From: Harmothoe impar
Taxonomy: Eukaryota; Annelida; Polychaeta; Phyllodocida; Polynoidae
DNA length: 64,000 bases
Reading direction: 5' to 3'
Assembly (NCBI GenBank): GCA_947462335.1
Contig: OX381720.1
Location: forward strand, 2,921,501 to 2,985,500
A program made the position numbers and the translations under genes. Of the stretch, positions 11,171-21,453 are shown piece by piece. Numbering within the stretch: the stretch's first letter is position 1; each line of letters starts with the position of its first letter. The notes under the pieces are model-generated. The model saw only the letters and a list, made by a program, of their open reading frames with translations. It did no database searches and was not told the origin of the DNA.

Positions 11171-12235
11171 CTAAAAATGACTGCTCTGTCCCCTTCTCTG
11201 TCCTACTTGCACTGACAATATCTGTGATTGCAGCCCAATGGAACTAGTTAATTTTCTTACTCTGCAACACTTGAATGTACCGACAAATGTTTGTCTAAAT
11301 TTAGACCCAGTCATGCAGTATAAGATGAAGTTTATGCTGTGATTTATAAAGTCCATATTGTATCCAATCTGAAGAAATATTTCGTTCTGATAGATTTCTG
11401 TTCCAATGTACTCTGATATTGTACGGACAATAAGAGTAACCTGTCCAGGTAAAGTAGTCACAGCAAATACAATGCAAACAGCAAGCATTGTGATGGTCAA
11501 ACTGGTGTTCCTACTGGCAGACCTTTCCTGTTGAGAGGTCTGGTATTGAGCTCTTAACGTCCTCTTTGTGTGGATTCTTTTCAGCGTCAGTACATTCAAA
11601 ATAGAGATGATACAAAAGGGGATGATGCAGTACACACATCCCAGAAAAACTGAATGGAAAGTTTCAATCAGAGATCCTGACCCAAATGAGTGGCAAACAT
11701 GCATCCCATTCACTTGTTTAATATTACAGGTGAATAAAAGTGGAAGGTCAACAATACATATCACAATGACTACTATCAATATTGTGAACATTAATTTTCT
11801 TCTAGTACAATAGCTGTGTGCTTTCAGAGGAAGGAAAACAGCAATGAAACGTTCAATGGAAATCAATACAATCAACCAAGAAGATACTATCGCTGCAGAG
11901 TAACCAACAAACATAATCATACGACAGAGCCATATTGATGAGGAGAGGGGAAGGTAGTTATATATCACCGCTAATATGACACACACCAGAGATGCATTAT
12001 CAAAAGCAGCAAGAACCAGTAACAGAATCATGAAGACAGAGGTCCTCATGAGGGAGCCATACAGTATCACAATGATGACGAGACTGTTCAACACTGTCCC
12101 AATCACACCTAGAGTTAATTCTGTAATTCGGCTACCCACAATGTAACTGGTCTCCTGTGTAGCTGTGGAGTTGTTGCTTATGTTATTACCAGTTACTTGA
12201 GCATCAGAAAATGTCTGGTTTTCCATAAAATTCAT
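11171..12235 (-). CDS. Receptor C1, class A GPCR
   Basis: Intact single-exon receptor of 354 residues from the first in-frame ATG (MNFMENQT); a second ATG three codons on is also possible. The N-terminus has several Asn-X-Ser/Thr sites (NQT, NNS, NST). TM1 follows with the LNSLVIIVILYGSL end. Cys is present before TM3 (WLCRM), and ERFIAVFLPL replaces DRY. The ECL2 cysteine is in HVCHSF, and TM7 reads NHSINFILYCMTGS. A CC pair (KCCR) follows TM7. Unlike A, B, F and G there is no ETVL tail. It is transcribed opposite to A and B. C2 (27732-28796) is its copy in unit II. The ligand is unknown. Confidence 0.9.
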   Translation of the reverse strand: MNFMENQTFSDAQVTGNNISNNSTATQETSYIVGSRITELTLGVIGTVLNSLVIIVILYGSLMRTSVFMILLLVLAAFDNASLVCVILAVIYNYLPLSSSIWLCRMIMFVGYSAAIVSSWLIVLISIERFIAVFLPLKAHSYCTRRKLMFTILIVVIVICIVDLPLLFTCNIKQVNGMHVCHSFGSGSLIETFHSVFLGCVYCIIPFCIISILNVLTLKRIHTKRTLRAQYQTSQQERSASRNTSLTITMLAVCIVFAVTTLPGQVTLIVRTISEYIGTEIYQNEIFLQIGYNMDFINHSINFILYCMTGSKFRQTFVGTFKCCRVRKLTSSIGLQSQILSVQVGQRRGQSSHF

Positions 12236-12845
12236 GATGTAGACTATGTGCACACTTATGCTAAATCAAATAGTTTGTTGAAAACCAAAAAATGAGCTTT
12301 TCAATAGATCATTTTGAATCTGGTTAAGTTGTACAAAACACTGAGTTCCCTGTAGACCACTGGTGTATGTATACCCACAATAATGTAGCTTTGGAGACAG
12401 AATGCAGGAGTTTCTCCTACACAGGTAGAAATGATTAGAGTGGAGATAATGATTGTTGACCATATTTTCCCATATTCAGATATTAATGAGACCTATTCAA
12501 ATATGAATATTAAGACTTTTCGATTAGGTATTGTGTTCACTGTTCTGCAAATATGACTGTTCAGAACTTGTTTTTAGAACTTGTTGATATTCTAGACAGG
12601 TATGAGGCATGCCCATTATATAAGTGTAACTTCAAGCAGAGCTAACAAAGAGAACCTTTAATCAATTGTCTTATTTGCAAAAGTACTACATTAGGATTCA
12701 TTGAGTCATTTTATATAAATTATTCAAAGGAAAGTTGAGAAAAAGGTGTGTTTTGTCATCTTAAACCAATTTGAATGTGGATCTCATCTGTATGTGTAAA
12801 CCATATATCGTTCACAGAATCTTCTCTCTGATTGAGAAATGGAAG
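12236..12845 (-). other. Upstream flank of C1
   Basis: It matches 5-600 (upstream of C0) and, more weakly, 28797-29340 (upstream of C2). No gene is visible. It probably holds the C-type promoter. The right edge is interrupted by the LINE insertion at 12846. Confidence 0.55.
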
Positions 12846-13715
12846 CATTCAATTCAATTCAATTCAAAGATTTTTATCTTAACTGTATTAATTCAGCTTT
12901 TTTTGCTAGGTACTTGGCCCTGTTTTTTTTTTAAAGAAAATTTGCAATATTTATGTTATCTATATTTTTTTGTACGTTTAGCTTTTTTAAGGGCTGTGTT
13001 TTTTTCTGTAAAAACATCAAGGAGTGCATTTTTAACCCATGGTTTTTTTCTGTTGAGCAAACTTAAAATGTTTTATAGGGCAAGTAATGGACTGGATAAA
13101 ATCTACTTTTTGGATACATATATCCCAGGCATCACCAGCATCTTGAGTATCCCAGAAAGGAGTCCAATCTATGTTTTTTAGACCTAATTGAAAGTTCTCC
13201 TCAACATAGTTCCGATATGAACGGCCCGTAAATTCAACTGGAACCTTAGGAGGTGATTTTGCACCTCTGACCACACATATCAATAGGTGATCAGCTATAA
13301 TAATGTCAAGTCTACCACTGGCTGTGATTTTATCTGAGTTAGTACAGGCTAAGTCTAGTAGTGAAGTACTCCCATCTGGTGAAAAATGTGTAAACTTTTG
13401 TATATATTGTTTGCATCCCAATTGAAGAATAACATTCTTAAGATGTTGAGCTTCATTTCGTTTGGTGTTACATCTATATGGTCCCAACAGATCCACATTG
13501 AAATCACCCATTAGATAAAGCTTGTTATCAATAAGGTCACCCAACCTACCTATGGCTTCCCTGAGTTTTGTGCAAAAATTATTTACATCACCACTAGGGG
13601 GTCTGTATACATTAAAAAGAACACTTTTCTTAAGGAAAGGTCTACTAAAGGTGATACATTGCAGCTCTATGTCTCCCTCAGATAGGTTCAAATGACCCAG
13701 TTCTGTTGTGGAGAA
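12846..13715 (-). pseudogene. LINE fragment with endonuclease half, RT deleted
   Basis: The frame at 13032-13691 encodes the second half of an EEP-type LINE endonuclease: VYRPPSG, MGDFNVDLL (catalytic Asp/Asn), LDLACTN and an ADHLLI block in place of the SDH box. The element ends at 12846 in a (TTGAA)n tail on its own strand, as in CR1/L2-like LINEs. No reverse transcriptase lies between, so the middle is deleted. The insertion replaced about 35 bp of the C-flank seen intact at 626-662. Confidence 0.8.
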
Positions 13716-13869
13716 AGTATATTCACTTTATAACGCTAGTAGATGCTGTCCTATTTGCTGTCCTATTTGTTAACATTGATCCAGAGTGAGGGGTATTTTT
13801 AACTGAATAAGCATCATATTCCCCTTATTCCCTTTCTATAATATTACCCTTATTCTGTTATCAAATATG

Positions 13870-14090
13870 ACTATTTGCCAAGACAAAAATGAGGCTTTTT
13901 CTGTCAAATATACCCCTCCCTTGGACTATTTGCCAAAACAAAGATGACGCTTATTCAGTTAAAGATACCCTTCCCTCTGACTATTTGCCAAGACAAAGAT
14001 GAGGCTTATTCAGTTAAAGATACCCCTCCCTCTGACTATTTGCCAAGGCTAAGATGAGGTTTATTCTGTTAAAAATACCCAACTAGCGCC
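13870..14090. repeat. 55-bp tandem repeat, about four units
   Basis: Units begin ACTATTTGCCAAGACAAAGA and end CCCTCCCTCTG, with copies at about 13870, 13925, 13980 and 14035. Degenerate half units extend to about 13790. It lies at the junction between the two segmental units. Confidence 0.9.
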
Positions 14091-14318
14091 CTTAACCTTT
14101 TCACCTACTAGCGACCTATTTATTCTAACCTTGTATAATACAATATTGTCTATGTTATTACTTACATTAACATGAATAATCCTGCGTCACTTACCTTTTT
14201 TCCCCCAAAAAAGCCATGCCCCATGTTTTTCTAATAGCTCCCCTTAAGGGAAACCCTTTCCCCCGGGGTTATATTCCCCTTGGATGTTTTTGGATTCTAT
14301 TTCAATAATCCCTATATA

Positions 14319-14740
14319 GTAACTACCACTTTAAGTCGCTAACAGGTGGAGTCGCGAATGAAGTCACTACTAAGGGTCAAGCTAAAAGTACCCCTGTCCC
14401 TTATATTAATTCCCACTTCAAGTCACTAACAAGTTGAGTCACTAGTGGTAGTGATCACTAGTAAGAAAACAAGGTTTTCCTGATAGTAACTCCCACTTCA
14501 AGTCGCTTACAAGTGGAGTCACTAGTAGTAGTGATCACTGGTTAGAAAACTAGGTTTCCCTTATAGTAACTCCCACTTTAAGTCGCTAACAAATGGAGTC
14601 GCTAGTAGTAGTGATCACTGGTTAGAAAACAAGGTTTCCCTTATAGTAACTCCCACTTTAAGTCACTGACAAATGGAGTCACTAGTAGTAGTGATCATGG
14701 GTTAGAAAACAAGATTTTCCTTATAGTAACTCCCACTTTG
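14319..14740. repeat. 81-82-bp tandem repeat, about five units
   Basis: Each unit starts AGTAACTCCCACTT and contains a palindromic GTAGTAGTGATCACT core. Unit starts lie near 14319, 14401, 14483, 14564 and 14645, with a partial unit at 14726. There is no coding content. It is at the unit I/unit II junction. Confidence 0.9.
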
Positions 14741-15492
14741 GCCCTGGCTGACTTCATGAAATAGTCATTTTAGGGCCTTTTTCCCATAGAAAGAAGCTAG
14801 TCCTGTATGAATTAATCATTTCAATTTTTCCTGGACAAATTTCTGTTCATTCCCTTATATATTATCACACTTTGGCCCCGGCTGACTTAAGGACTCTCAG
14901 CACCCAAATTGCACTAAAACAGTTTGGAGGGTTTAATTCCAAGGAAATGTGTTAAACCTGCACATGTTATACACCATTTGAACCATATATAACACCTTTA
15001 TCAAATTCCTTCCGTTATTTGAGAATTTTGTCACTGTGGAATGTGAATGGAACAAAAACGTTCCTTTTTATCTTCTTTTCATTTCAACAGCATTATGGGA
15101 TGGAAATTGGATATAATACTTATGTTTAACAATTTAAAACTGATATTGATGTCCATACCTGGGGTCCTTTTTTTCCCTTTAGTTGATATTCCAATTATTA
15201 AGGTCTACAGAGCCCTTCAAAGTTGTATAGTTACTAAAAAATGGTAAAAATGGCTATTTAACCCTATTATCTCCCATTTTCTAGCTAACTATGCAACTTC
15301 AAATGGGTCTGCAGACCTTAATAATTGGAATATGAAGAAAAGGAAAAAAAGGACCCCAGGTATTGACATAAAATTTAATTTTCAATTAAGAAATCCAAGA
15401 ATTTAGTCCAATTTCCATCCCATAATGCTGTTGGCTACAAAAATGAGAAATAATAGAAGTAATTTGATAAAGGTATTGTAACAGGCAGCGGA

Positions 15493-15572
15493 AAACGTGA
15501 CAGCCCCACGGGGAATCGAACCCCGGTCCCTCCGCTCCGGAGTTGAAAATGCTACCGCTACACCACAGGGCT
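15493..15572 (-). other. tRNA-like sequence in the downstream LTR
   Basis: Same sequence as 15953-16030 except one base. An intact B box (GGTTCGATTCC) and an A-box-like GTGTAGCGGTAGC are present, and a seven-pair acceptor stem and a five-pair T stem can be drawn. The anticodon arm does not fold properly, so a working tRNA is unlikely. Confidence 0.7.
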
Positions 15573-15900
15573 AGCTGCTTCTCACTGCTCTGCTACGGTA
15601 CTTGAGCTACCACAGGCGGGCAATGCGCTCTCCACGCACGCTCGGGCTGCCCCGAGCGATACGTGCCCGCTACATTACTCCCCTTCAGACTTTTGCTAGG
15701 TCCGCGGACAGACATATTACTCAGCAATCTGTGATCAAAGCTAATCCCTTACTTAGAATTAGCCGGCGAAGCCAGTCACCTGCCCTGAACATGTGTCTTT
15801 GGACGCACACATAGCACAAGCTGAAACCGCTCAGACTTCTGCCAGGTCAATGGAGGTCACCCGGACCTCCTAGCAGAAGCTGAACATGCTCAAGCACCAC

Positions 15901-15933
15901 AACCCAGGTTTTGAATCCTGGTCACCGGCAACA
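15901..15933 (-). promoter_or_regulatory. TRIM primer-binding site, tRNA-His-like
   Basis: Read on the plus strand, the segment resembles the 3' half of an invertebrate tRNA-His: T arm (CCAGG...CCTGG) followed by an acceptor strand close to TCACGGCA. The complement on the element strand would pair with the primer over about 30 nt, far longer than a usual 12-18 nt site. The tRNA identity is from memory of tRNA-His ends. Confidence 0.65.
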
Positions 15934-15952
15934 GTGTAACAGGCAGCGGAAA

Positions 15953-16030
15953 ACGTGACAGCCCCACGGGGAATCGAACCCCGGTCCCTCCGCTCCGGAG
16001 TTGAGAATGCTACCGCTACACCACAGGGCT
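15953..16030 (-). other. tRNA-like sequence in the upstream LTR
   Basis: Contains A and B boxes of a Pol III type 2 promoter in the same orientation as the TRIM (B box complement at 15970-15980). The seven-base acceptor strands AGCCCTG and TGGGGCT pair with two wobbles. The anticodon arm is degenerate. It may drive Pol III transcription of the element. Confidence 0.7.
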
Positions 16031-16200
16031 AGCTGCTTCTCACTGCTCTGCTACGGTACTTGAGCTACCACAGGCGGGCAATGCGCTCTCCACGCACGCT
16101 CGGGCTGCCCCGAGCGATACGTGCCCGCTACAGTATTATAGATGGTTCAAATGATGTATTATATGTGCAGGTTTAAATAATTTACCTGGAATTAAACACT

Positions 16201-17239
16201 CCATGTCCATTTTTTGAGAATTTTACCAAAAAAAAAATTCATGTTGATCAGAATGAGGCCTTTCAGATTGGGGATAATTCTCAATATATCTTCATTAGAT
16301 TGCCAAGAAATGAGAGATTCCATGCCCTTTTTTTTTTTTTTTTTTGCCTCTGCCCTTCGGGAAATTTTGTGATCTGGTGCCCCCCATAGGGCAGCCTCGA
16401 TCACCCAGTCCCTAAACTCCGCCCACTGGGCTGCATTAGGGTCTGGACCAGTACCTATATCTGGATGCCAACCTCATTATAGCTCATTATGTATGGGGAT
16501 CCTTGGGTGCCCATTCAATATCAGATGGCTCATTGGTCAAGGGGTAATGAATATTCATATTGCTATGCCTGTATGGTCTACTAGCACCTACACCACTGAG
16601 GGTCATTGAAATATATATGTTCTGGGTGAGTGGAACCAACATGGCAGCCAATCACCATTAATCACAGAGTGGTGTTTGGGGGCAGTGGTCTTTAAGTGGT
16701 CAGGTAGCTGTACCATGAGTAGCCAGTACCCCATGAGATTATCAGACAGATATATGTGTGTTTATTGAAATAAAATATATTGTTTTACTTCTATTAATTC
16801 TATATGGTGAGAGATTCATAAAAGTACAAGATAACACTAAAATAAGGTCATGCTTGGTATAGATGTTTAATTAACTGAGTGAGATATGGTCCATATACCC
16901 AATATGTTCAGTGGTGTGCCTGCCCCCCTCAGTTCTATAATCAAGTGAAATCAACAACTCTACCCCTTATGGACTGCATGTCTTGATTGGTGTACCTTGC
17001 CTTGATGTTTGGTGAGTGATCAGGGGCAGTATCCCATGAGTGGGGGTGGGTACTAGTGAGTGGGTGGGAGGGGGGAGGTGAGGTGCATTACAATCACAGA
17101 CAAGAACCGGCCCAGGCAGACAACCTAGTCCGGCTGGGGTTCGAGGCTGCCCATAGGGCAGCTTTTTTTAAATATTTTTTTTTGCCTCTGCCCTTCCAAG
17201 TTGGAGCCAAAAGCCCGTAACCCAAGTTATCAAAAAAAG
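16201..17239. other. Intergenic stretch between segmental units
   Basis: No gene seen. It has T-rich runs followed by GCCTCTGCCCTTC at about 16330 and again at 17170, each next to a GGGCAGCCTC / GAGGCTGCCC block in opposite orientation. That suggests a roughly 800-bp segment bounded by short inverted repeats, possibly a mobile element of unknown type. Confidence 0.4.
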
Positions 17240-17490
17240 GTGGCCTTATTGTAAAGCTTTTAATACCATCAACCGTGATAAATTGTTAGATAAGCTACCT
17301 GGCTTTGGTTTAATTGGAAGAAGTCTCATGGTTCAAAAAATATATGTCTAGCAGAATTTAAAAAAAAACATTTCCTAATAATGTACTTTCAGAGTGGCGA
17401 GAGATTACCATTGGAGTCCCACAAGGGTCTATTTTAGGCACTTTATTAGTCATTATGTATGCTAATGACCTTTCTCATCTAAATATCAGT
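17240..17490 (+). pseudogene. LINE reverse transcriptase fragment, unit II copy
   Basis: Matches 1230-1490. It carries an AFNTINRDKLLDKL block, then in another frame a block reading VPQGSILGTLLVIMYANDL, in which the conserved GVPQGS box and a YAND variant of YADD can be seen. It is truncated after that and joins the A2 upstream flank directly. Confidence 0.8.
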
Positions 17491-18171
17491 AGAATCTGAA
17501 AGTTATTTCTATTAAGATTGATGATGTGAAGAGATACTATATCAAAATGCCTTAAATTTGCCTCCGCTTCATATTTTGCACACGGTTTGCATAAATGATT
17601 GGTTTGCAAGTGGCAGACTGCATCAATAATGCTAATTCTGGAAACCTTTAGGACAACATTGTGCTTTCAAACCCTTTAATGATTGCTTGACCTGTTCATG
17701 AATCATGCCCTGGGTCCTCATGATGAATGAATGCAGTCCTGGCGAGCTACATACAAGCATCCTGCCGACCCTACGGCTTTGAGACACGCCAGAAACGTTG
17801 GCACAATACACCAATGCAGCACTAGCAAGTTATTCGCTGGGGCTGCATTGGAGCATTACAAATGTTATCTTTTAGCGACATCCGTCCTTAAAGATTTGAT
17901 ACATTATGGTGTTTGGTTACATCAAACAGAGAGGTTCATCTTACAATTGCTGGTTGATATCAAACTTTGAGAAACTTTCACTATCTATTTACCAATGATT
18001 TTTCCATATATCATCTTTAATAGTGACATTAATTCTATCTATTGAGTTGGTTCAGTGTGAGGGAAAGGTTTAATGATTCTTCATGTATCATGTTTCATTT
18101 AGATATGCCTTCTCAGGGTTGAGTCTTAAAGAAGACGCTCTGGACTGTCTGTAGTAGTTATGTGCATCAGA
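17491..18171 (+). other. Upstream region of receptor A2
   Basis: Counterpart of 2262-3124, without the MITE. No gene is visible. It contains the intact target site used by the unit I MITE. It probably includes the A2 promoter and 5' UTR; no TATA box stands out. Confidence 0.5.
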
Positions 18172-19221
18172 ATGGAGGACATCGGGAGGAACCAATCTAT
18201 ACACTATTTGTTTCAGGAGAATTCCATAAACTCCACAAATGTTACATATGAGACAGATACTGCTGTGTTCCCTCAAGAAACAATTATATTGCTGGTATTT
18301 TCTAGTATTGGACTAGTTCTAAACAGTCTCATCATCGTAGTGATAAGGTACGGATATTCTGGCAAGACATCTGTCTTTATGCTACTGCTGCTGATTCTAG
18401 CTATTGTGGATAATACAACATTAGTGTTTGCAATCATTAAGGAGGATGGCATTTATCCCTTACTTCCACTGGCATCATCAGTTTGGCACTGTCACTTGGT
18501 AGTTTTCATGAAGTATGTAGCACCAGCTGTTTCTTCTTGGTTTATTTCACTTATATCAGTGGAACGATTCATTGCCGTATTTTCCCCATTAAAGGCACAC
18601 ATTTATATAACCAGAAGAAAACTGTTTTTTACAACTTTGACTCTCGTTGTTTTGATATCCATCATCCACATACCGATACTATTTACTTCTAACATTAGTA
18701 AAATGAAGACTGGACACAAATGTCATTCCTTTGGACCTGCATCTTTAGTTGAAACACTTTACACACTTCTACTTGTATTCATACACAGTATTATTCCCTT
18801 CTGCATCATCTCCATTTTAAACATACGGATAGTGAGGAAGGTCCATTTCTATAGAGGCTTCAGAACGCAACACTCGACAAATCAACGAAAGAAATCTTCC
18901 GATAGAAATAACTTTATTTTCATGATGTTGGGTGTGTGCCTTGTCTTTATAGTTACAACATTGCCGAAAGGAGTGTGTCTTGTTTTATACTCCTTCTCAA
19001 AATATCTAGGATCAGATATCATAAAAAGTAACAGTCTAGTTTTATTTGTAATTACCAAACTTTGGATCATCAACCACAGTGTGAACTTTGTGCTGTACTG
19101 CCTGACTGGGTCCGGGTTCAGGCACACACTGCTCCGTCTTGTACCATGTTGTACCAGACAGGATTCAGTTAGTCACATTCACCAACCCCGGTGTAATACA
19201 GTGCAGGAGACAGTGCTATAA
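18172..19221 (+). CDS. Receptor A2, intact class A GPCR
   Basis: Single-exon receptor of 349 residues, starting at MEDIGRNQS; an upstream in-frame ATG at 18160 would add four residues. N-glycosylation sites NQS, NST and NVT lie in the N-terminus. TM1 ends LNSLIIVVIRYGY. Cys before TM3 is in WHCHL. VERFIAVFSPL stands at the DRY position. ECL2 has HKCHSF. TM6 is preceded by a basic loop (NQRKKSSDRNN), and TM7 is NHSVNFVLYCLTGS. The C-terminal 55 residues are almost identical to the B receptors although the N-terminal half is clearly different, which suggests gene conversion. It ends ETVL. It is the only intact A gene in the window. Confidence 0.92.
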   Translation: MEDIGRNQSIHYLFQENSINSTNVTYETDTAVFPQETIILLVFSSIGLVLNSLIIVVIRYGYSGKTSVFMLLLLILAIVDNTTLVFAIIKEDGIYPLLPLASSVWHCHLVVFMKYVAPAVSSWFISLISVERFIAVFSPLKAHIYITRRKLFFTTLTLVVLISIIHIPILFTSNISKMKTGHKCHSFGPASLVETLYTLLLVFIHSIIPFCIISILNIRIVRKVHFYRGFRTQHSTNQRKKSSDRNNFIFMMLGVCLVFIVTTLPKGVCLVLYSFSKYLGSDIIKSNSLVLFVITKLWIINHSVNFVLYCLTGSGFRHTLLRLVPCCTRQDSVSHIHQPRCNTVQETVL

Positions 19222-19365
19222 GTATAGTATTTATTATATGGCTGCTGCGTTGGGAGAACCTTAAATAATATAAGCCTTCCTTACCCTTCAACAAAGCCTT
19301 TATCCTTAGTAAAATCTACCAGATAAAACTCTCAGATTAGCTGCACCCCTAGCATTTTATTATAC

Positions 19366-19593
19366 ACCCGTAAATTCCTGCGTATAACCTGAACCTCTCG
19401 TATAACCCACACTCCAACTATGAGAGAACCCTATAACCCGCATCTGGGGTCTGAATATTGCGATTTTAGTATGGTAATATACTTTTTAAAACCCTCGTAT
19501 TACCCGCCCCTAGACTTTCAGAATAATGTATAGCCCACACTATAGAGGTTTGGTTCGCGTATAACCCACTGGTTATACGCAGGAATTTACGGT
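19366..19593. mobile_element. MITE in spacer downstream of A2
   Basis: Third copy of the family at 4249-4476 and 6231-6458, in the same position after the receptor stop codon. Inverted CCGTAAATTCCTGCGTATAA-type ends are visible. Confidence 0.75.
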
Positions 19594-20180
19594 AGTAAGA
19601 AGCGCTGTTCTATAGTAGTAAGAACTTGTGTTTAAGCCACACCCTGAATTTAAGCCAATCCTATAAGCCCCACTGCAACCTGACTAGCATACTACCCATG
19701 GCTTCTACGTGAGAATTCATGGTAATTATGCATGCTGAATGAGGAGGATGTATTGACTCATCTTTTCTCTATATGACACATGAGATGTCCTTCACTGTAA
19801 AAGAGGCTTGTGTGAAATAAGATATTCTGCTCATCAGGATTCAATATTCTCTTACCTGTGCCACTAAGACCCCACCACTAATATGCATAACAAATGTTCT
19901 CTCTAATGACACAAGTGAAAACCACACCAATTTAACATCAATTCTAAGATCATATTTCAAGCATTCATTCATTGCATTCATAATTTATGTGTGAGGGGGG
20001 CACTATATCTGAAATATGATACTTCTGAGACATGAACTGTAATTTACATATTCAATTCTCACTCAACAGAACTTGACTTATGTCCATTGTTCTCTGTATC
20101 TAGGAAGCACAGTCATAACCTTTAGTTATTCAACAGCACCTTAAGCTTTTCTCTTACACATAATTTGTTTGAGAACAGGT
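19594..20180 (+). promoter_or_regulatory. Conserved upstream region of receptor B3
   Basis: Matches the regions before B1 and B2, with small indels (for example an extra CACTAAGACCCCAC segment near 19862). No gene. Likely promoter and 5' UTR by position only. Confidence 0.4.
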
Positions 20181-21236
20181 ATGGAGAACATTATTGGCAA
20201 CCAAACAGTTTTGGGGGGTTCTTCATGTCATGAGAAAACTACACAGAACTGGAATATTACAGACGATGCAGATGAAGATAATACTGCCGGACTGTCATTT
20301 AAGACGACTGTGTTTCTTGCTTTCATTGGCGCAGGGATGGTTCTGAACAGTCTGATAATCATAGTGATTACCTATGGCTCTCTCATGAAGTCTGTGTTCA
20401 TGACACTGCTGTTGGTTCTAGCTATTGCTGATAACTTGACACTGCTGACTGCAGTTTTGGGAGAGAATGGAATCTATTCCTTGCTTCCGTTTGCAGCATC
20501 AGTGTGGCACTGCCATATGACTGTATTTATAAAGTATGTGTCTCCCGCTGTGTCCTCTTGGTTAGTGGTACTTGTATCAGTGGAACGATTCATAGCTGTA
20601 TTTTACCCATTGCAGGTTCACATGTATTGTACCAGAAGAAAGCTGTGTCATGGCACTTTGATTCTCATTGCTATTATATGCATCATTCATGTTCCAATGT
20701 TGTTCACTTCTAACATGCATGAAGAGAAAAGTGTACATATCTGTCACTCCTTTGGATTTGTGGCTCTACTTGAAACCCTTTACATACTTGTACTTGTATT
20801 CATACACAGCATTTTTCCATCCTGTATCATTTCTGTGTTAAACATACAAATAGTGAAGAAGATCCATTCCCATAACCGGTTTAGAGTGCGATACTCCATA
20901 GAGCAACAGAAGAACAACAAAACAAACCTAAGTTTCATGATGTTAGCAGTGTGCATTGTCTTCATCATTCTGACAATTCCAAAAGGAGTGTGCCTTGTAT
21001 TATATTCCTTATCAAGATATCTTGGATCAGATTTCATGCAGAAAGACAGTGTTGTTTTACTTGTATTTAAGAAACTTTGGATCATCAACCACAGTGTGAA
21101 CTTTGTGCTGTACTGCCTGACTGGGTCCGGCTTCAGGCACACACTGCTCCGTCTTGTACCATGTTGTACCAGACATGATTCAGTTAGTCACATTCAGCAA
21201 CCCCGGTGTAATACAGTGCAGGAGACTGTACTCTGA
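20181..21236 (+). CDS. Receptor B3, intact class A GPCR
   Basis: 351 residues with no disruption. NQT (7-9) and NIT (25-27) are glycosylation sites. TM1 runs 43-65 and TM2 71-92; Cys111 and Cys188 could form the TM3-ECL2 disulphide. Glu135-Arg136-Phe137 replaces DRY. TM4 (159-175) is present, unlike B2. TM5 runs 196-220 and TM6 251-276, and TM7 includes NHSVNFVLYC (303-312). A Cys pair at 328-329 may be palmitoylated, and the tail ends ETVL. The 3' flank matches B2. It is the single B gene of unit II. The ligand is unknown; likely a plasma-membrane peptide or chemical receptor. Confidence 0.92.
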   Translation: MENIIGNQTVLGGSSCHEKTTQNWNITDDADEDNTAGLSFKTTVFLAFIGAGMVLNSLIIIVITYGSLMKSVFMTLLLVLAIADNLTLLTAVLGENGIYSLLPFAASVWHCHMTVFIKYVSPAVSSWLVVLVSVERFIAVFYPLQVHMYCTRRKLCHGTLILIAIICIIHVPMLFTSNMHEEKSVHICHSFGFVALLETLYILVLVFIHSIFPSCIISVLNIQIVKKIHSHNRFRVRYSIEQQKNNKTNLSFMMLAVCIVFIILTIPKGVCLVLYSLSRYLGSDFMQKDSVVLLVFKKLWIINHSVNFVLYCLTGSGFRHTLLRLVPCCTRHDSVSHIQQPRCNTVQETVL

Positions 21237-21453
21237 TGCAGATAAGGTGTACGGTAGCTGCATGAGGACTGTAGACTTCATATTCCTGCTTCATGGGACA
21301 ATCCAACAAGAGCAAGACAGTACCAATTGGTAAATAGTAGGTTTTTCCGGCTTTCCCAGTAAACAAAAAATGTAATACACCATTTTATAATGTTTTTTAA
21401 CATTAAATGTCAACGTTTTTCTAAGGCTCTTTATGACAATGGCGCTATGTAAA
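21237..21453. other. Downstream flank of B3
   Basis: Matches 8035-8250. It is interrupted by the DNA transposon at 21454; the flank resumes at 23762. Confidence 0.6.

Larger units (their letters stand above)
15477..16132 (-). mobile_element. TRIM: miniature LTR retrotransposon with tRNA-like LTRs
   Basis: There are two 198-bp direct repeats (15477-15674 and 15935-16132) that I find differing at one base, each beginning TGTAGCGGGC and ending TGTTACA on the minus strand. GTAT is duplicated at 15473-15476 and 16133-16136. A primer-binding region lies inside the upstream LTR, and a polypurine tract (CTGAAGGGGAGTAA) abuts the downstream LTR. The 260-bp interior has no coding sequence. The LTR start and polypurine tract resemble those of the larger element at 57990-64000, a possible autonomous relative. 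Near-identical LTRs mean recent insertion. Confidence 0.9.
14930..16200. mobile_element. Long inverted repeat (foldback), split by a TRIM
   Basis: The left arm (14930-15245) and right arm (15255-15476 continuing at 16133-16200) are reverse complements over roughly 300 bp, with a loop of about 10 bp. Both arms carry the GCATTATGGGATGGAAATTGG block and TTTAAACCTGCACAT. The right arm was interrupted later by the TRIM. It could be a foldback MITE; the transcript would form a long hairpin. Confidence 0.85.

Noticed and set aside
11568..11813. Plus-strand frame antisense to receptor C1
   Set aside because: Shadow of the real minus-strand receptor gene; no independent support.
15493..15572. Functional tRNA gene
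   Set aside because: The anticodon arm cannot be folded with a seven-base loop, and both copies lie inside LTRs of a mobile element.
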